64,000 nt of DNA from Iphinoe sp. HA4291-MV1. Its GTDB lineage: Bacteria > Cyanobacteriota > Cyanobacteriia > Cyanobacteriales > Nostocaceae. The stretch spans positions 62,001-126,000 of the forward strand of contig JAHHHH010000009.1 in NCBI GenBank assembly GCA_019359415.1, given 5' to 3'. The notes below the pieces were generated by a model. The model did not search any database and had not been told where the DNA came from. It saw only the letters and a list, made by a program, of their open reading frames with translations. Shown here one piece after another: positions 18,234 through 25,638 of this stretch. Within the stretch, counting starts at the first letter, position 1; every line of letters begins with the position of its first letter. Made by a program: the position numbers and the translations under genes.

Positions 18234-19433
18234 ATGGGCATCTCTATTCCTGATCTGCTTTCCCTAACTTGGAAATCGCTTCATAGCAATCTAGTGCGCT
18301 CTGGATTGACAACACTAGGAGTGTTTATGGGAGTCGCAGCGATTAGCGCCACATTGAATATTGCTGACATTACCAATGCTCAGATTGAAACCAAACTAGC
18401 CGAGCGAGACAAACCCTACCTCACACCTTACTTAATTGGTGAAAATGGGTTTGAGATTGACAATGAACTGAAGCCGGACGATGAAGTTACCCTCAAACGT
18501 AGTGTTGCAATCATTCGTGAAATCAGTTCCGTAAGTTCAATTTATAGTGCTCGTTCTGTGCAATATGAGAACAACGAGGCAAAAGATGTGCGTACCTACG
18601 GTGTGTCTCAAAATTATATCAGCACGACTGGACGCAAAATTTTACAAGGACGGTTTTTTAAAACTGTTGACTTTGAGCAATATCGTCCCGTAGCAATTAT
18701 TGATCAAAAATTGGCAGCAACTTTATTCCGAAAACAGTCTCCTCTCAACCAAGCAATCTTTCTCGCAAATACCCGTCTTACCGTAATTGGAGTTGTGGAA
18801 ACAAAATCGAATGGTCAAGAATTTGGGGAAAAATCTAGTACTCTGTGGTTACCTTCCACCTTTGCACGTGCTTTGGCAGGCAGTTTTCAGTTTAACACTC
18901 TCCAGATTAGTCCTTATCGACTCCAAGACATGCCACAGTTGAAAGAAAAAGTCAAACAGGTGTTATCACAGCGTTATCCCAAAACAGTAGTGGAAACGTT
19001 TGATAACGCAGCAGATTTGCTGAAAGAACGAGAACTTCAGAAATCTGCTACGCAAGCACTCGCTCTTGTGGGAGTTGTTGCTCTCCTGATTAGTGGTGTA
19101 GGTATTGCTAACATTACGATCGCTTCTGTTTTGGAACGCATCGAAGAAATTGGTATTCGACGAGCAATTGGAGCAACCCAATTTGAGGTGATGATGCAAT
19201 TCGTCTTGGAAGCGCTGCTGTTGAGCATTGTCGGTGGAACTTTGGCGATTGTCAGCGTGCATGGTTTAACCCAGACAGCAACCACAGTTATCATCCAAGC
19301 CCCTTATGAGTTTTCTTGGCGTAGTACTGCTTTGTCAATGGGAGCTGCGATCGCAGTAGGGGTGGGTTCTAGTTTTTTACCAGCATTGAAAGCTACTAAG
19401 GTTGATATCATTGCTGCATTGCGAAGTGATTAA
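18234..19433 (+). CDS. ABC transporter permease (MacB/FtsX type)
   Basis: 399 aa. The N-terminus (LLSLTWKSLHSNLVRSGLTTLGVFMGVAAISATLNIADIT) is the typical first helix of MacB/LolC permeases. A periplasmic MacB_PCD domain follows (about 45-260), then three FtsX helices (about 275-295, 325-350, 360-385) with the linker SVLERIEEIGIRRAIGATQFEV. No fused or adjacent ATP-binding protein is present, so the ATPase must be encoded elsewhere. It probably forms a tripartite exporter with the upstream adaptor. Confidence 0.9.
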   Translation: MGISIPDLLSLTWKSLHSNLVRSGLTTLGVFMGVAAISATLNIADITNAQIETKLAERDKPYLTPYLIGENGFEIDNELKPDDEVTLKRSVAIIREISSVSSIYSARSVQYENNEAKDVRTYGVSQNYISTTGRKILQGRFFKTVDFEQYRPVAIIDQKLAATLFRKQSPLNQAIFLANTRLTVIGVVETKSNGQEFGEKSSTLWLPSTFARALAGSFQFNTLQISPYRLQDMPQLKEKVKQVLSQRYPKTVVETFDNAADLLKERELQKSATQALALVGVVALLISGVGIANITIASVLERIEEIGIRRAIGATQFEVMMQFVLEALLLSIVGGTLAIVSVHGLTQTATTVIIQAPYEFSWRSTALSMGAAIAVGVGSSFLPALKATKVDIIAALRSD

Positions 19434-19575
19434 AGCGGCTATTTATCATTCTCTATGAACCCCACCCCCGTAAAGCTACGCTACCCTGCACCGAATGCCT
19501 GCGGCAAACACGTCCCCTCCCTCGCGCAGAGGCGCAGAGACGCAAAGAAGAGCGCGGAAGAAAATAAGATATGGG

Positions 19576-21321
19576 CTAAAACCGCGTGATTTGATTGGCA
19601 AACACTTCAACTTCTGTACCCACTGGTAAATACCAAATGTTACTTTTTGTAATCAGTTCGTTGATTGCTTGATTGTTGCGGCTGGTAAGTGCTTGTGTGA
19701 GGGGATTCATACCGCCTTCTAAAATTGCAGCAGGGATGTTTCTTTGTTGTTTGGTTTCGCTAAGAGAGGGACAGTAAGGAAAATTAGTACCATTAGGATT
19801 CTTATTAAGATACTCCTTATAATTATCCAGACACGCCTCATCCCTTTTAATCTTTGTCTCAGGAAGGTTAAGTACCTGTCCTACTTTCCCAATACCCCCC
19901 AAGCCGAATATTAATGTATCCATACCTGCTATCTTTCCAGATTTTTCAGGATATTTCCTAGCAAGTAATGGTCTTCCTCCACGTGCGCGAACTTTCAATG
20001 CGCTCTGAGGTAGGCGAATTTCTGTGAGTTTGCTTTTATTTTGAGACACAACTGAAACGACAGAAAGCTCTACACTTCCGCTTTCATTAATTTGCTGAAT
20101 TTGAGCTAATAACTCAGTATTTGCGGGTAGTGCAATCTTTCCATCGATAGATTTTAATGGTTCCTTCAAACGCACGACAAATTGATTGTCATTTTTCTTA
20201 TTATTGTTACTATTATTACCACTATTATTATTAATCCCTGCCTTACTTGCTTCCCCAGATATAGCAGTTACTAACACAGCTTTGGCGCTAGTTCCCACTG
20301 CAACTGATGTACTACTATGCTGAATAGTCTGGTTAAGGGCTGATGGTGTTCTCTGAGGATTAGTTGCTGTGTTTCTCGTTCTTGGAACAGGTAGGATTTC
20401 TTGTTCACTTGGTTCAGAGTCAGAATCAGCAGGGGAACTTGCGACTCTTGGTAAGTTTGGTGTTGGAGTGGGGGTGGGTGTTGGTGCTATTGATAAAGAG
20501 AATGGAATTTGTGCAAAATCCTGTGGGGTTAATTCTGGAGTTGATAAATCAAATGATGGAGATACTGAAGGTTTAGCTGTTGGTTGAGGAATCTGAGTAG
20601 GCTGAGTAGGAGTTGGTTTTGCTTGTGCGACAGGTTGAGGAACTCTAACGATTCGTTCGACAACACGAGGTACATAAACAGTTCGTTCTGGTGTCGGTAC
20701 TCTTTGGACAACCACTCGCGTTACAGGTTGTGGTTGAGTTCTTGGTTGCGCTGGAGTTGGTTGCGCTGGAGTTTGATTTGGTCGTACAGTTTTCAACTGA
20801 AGCTGTGCTAATTTCACAGCCTTTGCTTGTTCAGCTAATGCCAGTTTTGTTTTGAGTATCTCAATTTCTTGTTCTGGTTTTAATTGCTCTATTTTGTCAG
20901 GCTCTGTCTTACGCGTTACCTGTGGAAAATCCTTTCGCGGCTGTTTGTTTGTTCCACTCATAAGTTGAGAGAGAAACGCACCAGCTACCAGAACCACACC
21001 TAGGGTAGCAGCACCCACCACACCAACCTTGGCAAAAGGGTTAGATGACAGTGGTTGTTTTGTTTTCAGTGAGGATGGAGAAGGTGGTGCTGGTGCTTCG
21101 TCATCACGACGACTAGTAGTTTCTGTAGTCTCTAAAGCACTACTTTCTCTGTAAGATGGGTTTTTGGAAATTTCTTCTTCTAAACCAACTAAATTTGCCA
21201 TCCGTTGATGCCAATCTGATGGTTGTACTTCGTGTAAATGATGAACTTTTGATTCCGGATCTGAATTTTTATTCAGATTATTATGATTATGTGAATTATT
21301 AGACTTTGGTAGCTTATTCAT
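19576..21321 (-). CDS. VirB10/TrbI-like type IV secretion protein
   Basis: 581 aa. A hydrophilic N-terminus leads to one transmembrane segment (about 97-118, GVVGAATLGVVLVAGAFLSQ), then a Gln/Pro/Thr-rich spacer (about 180-290). The C-terminal domain has the VirB10/TrbI pattern: VRLKEPLKSIDGKIALPANT, then IRLPQSALKVRARGG, ending NIWYLPVGTEVEVFANQITRF. In T4SS, VirB10 spans the envelope as a core-complex scaffold. It is the last gene of the minus-strand virB-like cluster. Divergence from classical VirB10 is high, so the call combines domain pattern and gene order. Confidence 0.7.
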   Translation of the reverse strand: MNKLPKSNNSHNHNNLNKNSDPESKVHHLHEVQPSDWHQRMANLVGLEEEISKNPSYRESSALETTETTSRRDDEAPAPPSPSSLKTKQPLSSNPFAKVGVVGAATLGVVLVAGAFLSQLMSGTNKQPRKDFPQVTRKTEPDKIEQLKPEQEIEILKTKLALAEQAKAVKLAQLQLKTVRPNQTPAQPTPAQPRTQPQPVTRVVVQRVPTPERTVYVPRVVERIVRVPQPVAQAKPTPTQPTQIPQPTAKPSVSPSFDLSTPELTPQDFAQIPFSLSIAPTPTPTPTPNLPRVASSPADSDSEPSEQEILPVPRTRNTATNPQRTPSALNQTIQHSSTSVAVGTSAKAVLVTAISGEASKAGINNNSGNNSNNNKKNDNQFVVRLKEPLKSIDGKIALPANTELLAQIQQINESGSVELSVVSVVSQNKSKLTEIRLPQSALKVRARGGRPLLARKYPEKSGKIAGMDTLIFGLGGIGKVGQVLNLPETKIKRDEACLDNYKEYLNKNPNGTNFPYCPSLSETKQQRNIPAAILEGGMNPLTQALTSRNNQAINELITKSNIWYLPVGTEVEVFANQITRF

Positions 21322-21357
21322 TAGTGTCTTTCCTTTATTTTTCTAGCAATAATCTTG

Positions 21358-22035
21358 TTATGAACAACTTTTTTCTTTAATATCGCAAATATTAGCAATT
21401 TCTAACCTTGCTTCGTTGAGACGATAAATAGCAGTGTGGAAAGGATTTTGTACATTTGGAATAGAAATAGCTTGTGTATCTAAAGCTCGAATCAAGATTT
21501 TTTTATTAAAAGGAGTTGCTTCTCCAACTTTGTTATTATAACCAGCAAAAATCAAACGATTAGCAACGATTTCTAATTGCCATTGACCATCAGCTATTTT
21601 TTCTGGTTGAGAAATTCTGCGGACTAACAATACACTTTCCGCATTTCTTCCCCCATTGGCTAAAACATTTTTAGGAATTCCCTGTGTCATTTCCACTTCA
21701 AATTTTCGCCTCACATCACCAGATAAAAGTTCTGAAGTTGCTTGCCAAATTGTTTGAGGTGGCTGTTTTTCTGACCAAGTAAACATCAAGGTCATTGTTT
21801 CACCAACAAAACGCCGAATCGTTTCTGGATTGCGTTCTAAATTTTCTTGAGAGTCTACTGTTATAGCACGACCATTAACAAGTTGCACTAAACTTTGTGG
21901 TAAATTACTACTCAATCTTTTCAACATGGACTGATGAAACATCAGCAACAATATAGTTAAAACATGCAACCCAAATGTCGCTACAACGAACACAGGAAGA
22001 ATATTTGTTCTCTTATTTTTTTGATTAAATAGCAT
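21358..22035 (-). CDS. VirB8/TraE-like protein, copy 2
   Basis: 225 aa. A short cytoplasmic N-terminus, one transmembrane helix (about 14-34, VFVVATFGLHVLTILLLMFH), then a periplasmic domain of about 180 residues. That domain contains VQLVNGRAI, ETMTLMFTWSEKQPPQ and KIADGQWQLEIVANRL, consistent with the NTF2-like VirB8/TraE fold. It is paralogous to the next upstream gene, sharing the QLV(N/D)GRAI and (F/A)FV(G/A)(E/K)TM motifs. VirB8 is an inner-membrane assembly factor of T4SS. It lies 36 bp before the VirB10-like gene. Confidence 0.62.
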   Translation of the reverse strand: MLFNQKNKRTNILPVFVVATFGLHVLTILLLMFHQSMLKRLSSNLPQSLVQLVNGRAITVDSQENLERNPETIRRFVGETMTLMFTWSEKQPPQTIWQATSELLSGDVRRKFEVEMTQGIPKNVLANGGRNAESVLLVRRISQPEKIADGQWQLEIVANRLIFAGYNNKVGEATPFNKKILIRALDTQAISIPNVQNPFHTAIYRLNEARLEIANICDIKEKSCS

Positions 22036-22198
22036 TATCTTATTCTAATTAGTCATCATGAACTGCGTACACTCTTACAGCAGAATAGAGGCGTCAGTCG
22101 TCAGGAGTCAGAAGTAAAAAGGGCTTTCTGTCTAGCTTTTAGACCTCAGCATTGTACTTCATTTACTTGCAATGTGCTGTAAGAATGAAAAATTTTCT

Positions 22199-22260
22199 CC
22201 CATTGCCCATTGCCCATTGCCCATTGCCCATTGCCCATTGCCCATTGCCCATTGCCCATT
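22199..22260. repeat. Heptanucleotide tandem repeat (CCCATTG)n
   Basis: About nine uninterrupted CCCATTG units between the two virB8-like genes. It is the reverse complement of the GGGCAAT-type units at 5232-5358, the same STRR family. Confidence 0.9.
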
Positions 22261-22267
22261 CACTTAC

Positions 22268-23104
22268 CTATTTTGTAAAACTGCCAGAATTAGAAGTATC
22301 TCCACAGCGTTTTAACTGACTTCCAGGTGAAGAATCATAGCCATCGGTTAGACATAAATCACTCACTTCGTAAATTTCTAACTTTTGGGCGCGGACACTA
22401 TAGATAGCCTTCTGTAATGGAGTTAGACTGTTTGATAGAGGATGTCCAAAAGAATCGACTGCTCGTACTAAAAAATCCTTATTAAAAGGAGTTAAGAGCT
22501 TTTTCTTGTCAGTACTTCTCACTTGCACAATATTAGCAACCATACCAACTCGCCATCGACCTGGTGCAATTTTTTCAGGAGGATAAACCCGCTGAATAAC
22601 TAACTGTGCTGTTAACGCTTGATTACTGTTTTTCGCAAAAATTTCTGGCGGCGTTATATCCGCAATTAGTCCTAAGAAACCTTGGCGAAAATCTTCTGAA
22701 AGTGCAAAACTCGCCACCCAACTACTTGTAGAAACTTTTTTCGTTAAACCTTGTAGGGTATTAACAGGTATCCCTATATCAGGCTTAGGATTGGTTGCGT
22801 CTTCAATGGTTGCTGGTGGGAGTGTTCCAGACCAGTTGAACATAGCCGCCATTGTTTTAGCAACAAACTGACGAATAGCTTCCGGTTCTCGTTCAAGAGT
22901 GTCGGCTTCAGGTATTGCTCTCCCATCAACAAGTTGTACAAATGTGAGAGGTTTTTTGTGAATCAACTCATAAATGCGTAAGCCTTCAAATAATAAGAAA
23001 ATGATTGCCAAGAAATGCAGACTGAAAGTAAAAACAGTAAATATCGTTAAAAGATTAACAGAGGACTTTCTTTCTTGTAGTAGCTTGGTCATACTTCCAG
23101 TCAC
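22268..23104 (-). CDS. VirB8/TraE-like protein, copy 1
   Basis: 278 aa with a transmembrane helix at about 20-42 (IFTVFTFSLHFLAIIFLLF) and a periplasmic domain starting FVQLVDGRAIPEADTLEREP. FVAKTMAAMFNWSGTLPP and KIAPGRWRVGMVANIVQV match the second copy in order and spacing, so the two arose by duplication. This copy has extra residues in the middle (ASFALSEDFRQGFLGLIADI). The stop is separated from the second copy by a heptamer repeat array. A role as inner-membrane T4SS subunit is inferred from topology and position. Confidence 0.62.
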   Translation of the reverse strand: MTGSMTKLLQERKSSVNLLTIFTVFTFSLHFLAIIFLLFEGLRIYELIHKKPLTFVQLVDGRAIPEADTLEREPEAIRQFVAKTMAAMFNWSGTLPPATIEDATNPKPDIGIPVNTLQGLTKKVSTSSWVASFALSEDFRQGFLGLIADITPPEIFAKNSNQALTAQLVIQRVYPPEKIAPGRWRVGMVANIVQVRSTDKKKLLTPFNKDFLVRAVDSFGHPLSNSLTPLQKAIYSVRAQKLEIYEVSDLCLTDGYDSSPGSQLKRCGDTSNSGSFTK

Positions 23105-23510
23105 CCCCTCATAAGCAATTCAAAATTCTATCCGGAAGAAAACCAGTGCTCGTAATTAGTTTAGCTTTTAGCAGTATACACTTTTAATGGGTGTATTCCA
23201 ATACATGCAAAAGTATTCGTCATTGCGCTGAGATCTTGCACCAGTCTCAACAAGCGCCTAGTACCGCTCTTGCGTTCGTCAAAAGTCAAAAGTCACGCAT
23301 TCAAAAGAATTGTATTTTGGGCTTTTGTGCTGTTTTGAATGGTAGTTTTATTAGATCTCTTGCAAAAGTGAGATTTTATGAGGTTCTGTTCACCCCTGTT
23401 AAGAGTTCCCGACTTCTGCAAGAAGTCTATTCATGTAGAAAACGGCTGTAATGTGCGATTGGCTTTGCCACTGCCCCTTGCGCAATCGCTTATTTTGAAT
23501 TTCGACTTTT
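23105..23510. other. Intergenic region inside the virB-like cluster
   Basis: About 400 bp separating the virB6-like gene from the first virB8-like gene. A plus-strand open frame here (23191-23451) has no protein-like composition. There is a CAAAAGTCAAAAGTCACGC-type repeat and CTTGCGCAATCGCT. A secondary promoter for the downstream genes may lie here. Confidence 0.4.
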
Positions 23511-24560
23511 CTAAACTCTTTCTTGTACCCATACAGCAGTATTGCTGATAGCACTGAAAACAGCAAACCCCCCAGCAGCAGCCAAAACTAAAGACATAAT
23601 CGGTGCCAAAATTCCTAACAAAATCATAAACCACATTAAGTCCGGATCTGCACTAGCATTTTGCGCTGGACCATTCACAATGACTGCGGCTGATATCACA
23701 GCAACAATATTGAAAGAAATCTTGGCGATACCAACAGAAAATAATCCCGTCAGCCATGCAAAAATAGGTTTACCAGCCACAGGCAGCAAAGACCCTCCTA
23801 CTGCTAGAGGTCCTAAAACTGCTATAAGTAGCATTGTCACTTCTATTAAATTTTGAAAAGCAGACTGTAAAGAAACTAAAATATTTTTGATAACAGTTTG
23901 AGCCGTGGAACCCAGCAAAGAGTTAAAAGCAAATTCCGATGCATTACCAGTGGTCAGTATTATCTGATTAACTTTGTTCTCAAGTCTATCTATCCAAGGT
24001 TGTATACCGTATATATCCCTGTACTCTTGCAAGAGGACATCTATTTTTTCCTTGGATTTAATGAAACAATTAACTTGTTGTTGTCCAGTGAAGGACTGAC
24101 AAGGACGCAGTAAACCACCAACAACTTCTTCAGCAACACTCATATTCAGTGCTTGTTGATAAGTTTTATTCGTATCCGCGACTTCTACAACTTGCTGATT
24201 AACTGTGTTGACAAATTCTCGTAATCCCAGTGTTAAATTAGAGAGTAGAGTGCCATTACCAGGATTCGCTAATAACATCACCACTAGAAAGGGCCAAATC
24301 ATAGCAGATACAGGACGAGAATATTCATTAGCAAGGACATCTCTAAGCCATTGCGCCATGAAAAAAAGCAAAGTTCCTACAGCAAAGAAAATACCCAGCT
24401 TTGTCAGCGCACCATATAAATTCTCGTTAGTGTTATTTTGCAACAAATCAATCCACTGCTTATCCCAACCCTCAGCAATACTTTGTGCAGTCACGACACC
24501 ATTTGTCAAAACATCATTGGTGTCAAGTTGAGAGAAAATGTACAAACTAGAAAACCACAT
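23511..24560 (-). CDS. VirB6/TrbL-like polytopic membrane protein
   Basis: 349 aa with about six transmembrane segments: two early (about 50-70, 83-100), a long soluble loop (about 100-215), then TMLLIAVLGPLAVGGSLLPV, IAKISFNIVAVISAAVIV, MWFMILLGILAPIMSLVLAA and a small-residue-rich last helix. Loop cysteines (LRPCQSFTGQQQVNCF) could form a disulfide. VirB6/TrbL proteins form the inner-membrane part of the translocation channel. It sits between the virB5-like and virB8-like genes, exactly the virB order. Confidence 0.65.
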   Translation of the reverse strand: MWFSSLYIFSQLDTNDVLTNGVVTAQSIAEGWDKQWIDLLQNNTNENLYGALTKLGIFFAVGTLLFFMAQWLRDVLANEYSRPVSAMIWPFLVVMLLANPGNGTLLSNLTLGLREFVNTVNQQVVEVADTNKTYQQALNMSVAEEVVGGLLRPCQSFTGQQQVNCFIKSKEKIDVLLQEYRDIYGIQPWIDRLENKVNQIILTTGNASEFAFNSLLGSTAQTVIKNILVSLQSAFQNLIEVTMLLIAVLGPLAVGGSLLPVAGKPIFAWLTGLFSVGIAKISFNIVAVISAAVIVNGPAQNASADPDLMWFMILLGILAPIMSLVLAAAGGFAVFSAISNTAVWVQERV

Positions 24561-24590
24561 TTTTTTACCATCACTTTATCTTGACTCTTT

Positions 24591-25541
24591 TTATGGCACT
24601 GTTAAGGGAGAAGGGATATTTTCCAAGGAAGGGGGGTTGTTTTCTGAGGAAGGAGGATTACTTTCTGGAGAAGGAGAATTGCTTTCTGGGGAAAGAGGAT
24701 TGTTTTCTAATGAAGAAGGATTATTTTCCAGAGAAGGAGAGTTACTGCTTTTTCTAAACAAATCAGCTTGAGAAGTGACTCGCAAAAGTCGTGCGACTTC
24801 TGCTGAAGTACCGACTCTTCTAGCACGATTCACCTCATTCATTTGCTGAGAGATATCTGCTAAATTCAAGTTGGAATATTGGATATCATTACGCAATTGG
24901 ATTGTATTTCCGAGATTTTCCCCCATTATCTTGGATTGGTCTGCTTGAAGCCTGAAATTTTGAGATAACAGGTTTAATAAGCTTTTCGTTACCTGACAAG
25001 CGCTGTCTGTACCCCCTGATGGACCAGTGTTAACGCATTGGTTTCCTAGTACGCTGTTCTTTTCCTTCTCAGCTTCTTGAGTTAATTCATTGACTCTTTC
25101 AACAATTTTCTGAGTATCCTCCAACTTACCTTTTAACCGACTTTGCCCCTCTCTCCCAAAAACACCTTCAACTGCACCACGAGTAATATAGCGATTAATT
25201 TCACCACTCACCGTAGTACCGTATAACGCCGGATTATTCTCAAACTTATCCGAAACAGAGTATAGAACAATCTGCTCACGAGTAGATCTAGCAGCAGCAT
25301 TCGGATTAGGAATCTTGAGATCCTCCGATGAACTTGTCAGCGCTGACTGCGCCTGTAATTCAACAGGGTTAAAACTCTCAGAAATATTGTTGCTAAGATA
25401 ATTTCTTAAATCACTCGCATAATATTGAAAATCAGTCCAAACAGTTCCCAACTCTGCCATGGCTGGTAAAGTTCCTAAAAATGCCACAGCAAAAAAAGAA
25501 GTCATGACGATTTGAGATTTACCAATTTTGAACATAATCAT
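24591..25541 (-). CDS. VirB5/TrbJ-like secreted coiled-coil protein
   Basis: 316 aa. A Sec signal peptide (about 1-30, ending LGTLPAMA) is followed by helical, Gln- and Glu-rich sequence (IVERVNELTQEAEKEKNSVL and LADISQQMNEVNRARRVG) as in TrbJ/VirB5 minor pilus proteins. Two cysteines (QCVNTG, SACQV) may pair. The C-terminus is a low-complexity tail of seven-residue units (SPSLENNP, SPESN) encoded by six 21-bp repeats. The call is supported by its place between VirB4-like and VirB6-like genes. Confidence 0.6.
   Translation of the reverse strand: MIMFKIGKSQIVMTSFFAVAFLGTLPAMAELGTVWTDFQYYASDLRNYLSNNISESFNPVELQAQSALTSSSEDLKIPNPNAAARSTREQIVLYSVSDKFENNPALYGTTVSGEINRYITRGAVEGVFGREGQSRLKGKLEDTQKIVERVNELTQEAEKEKNSVLGNQCVNTGPSGGTDSACQVTKSLLNLLSQNFRLQADQSKIMGENLGNTIQLRNDIQYSNLNLADISQQMNEVNRARRVGTSAEVARLLRVTSQADLFRKSSNSPSLENNPSSLENNPLSPESNSPSPESNPPSSENNPPSLENIPSPLTVP
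24619..24744. repeat. Six 21-bp repeats in the virB5-like 3' end
   Basis: Six consecutive 21-bp units (TTTTCTGAGGAAGGAGGATTA type) encode seven-residue repeats rich in Ser, Pro, Glu and Asn. Units differ by several substitutions, so the array is not recent. Confidence 0.8.
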
Positions 25542-25638
25542 TCCTTTTGCGCTCTTCTTTGCGCCTCTGCGTCTCTGCGCGAAAAAAAAATTCTCTTATT
25601 CATGTGTCTAAAATTCTTTTTTATTCTACCCCCTTACA

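Noticed and set aside
23191-23451. Plus-strand 86-residue open frame inside the T4SS-like cluster
   Set aside because: No ribosome binding site, random composition, and it runs over repeat-like DNA.
25545-25590. Possible small gene or terminator after the virB4-like gene
   Set aside because: The sequence is another copy of the dispersed GCGCCTCTGCGTCTCTGCGC repeat in the gap between the virB4- and virB5-like genes.
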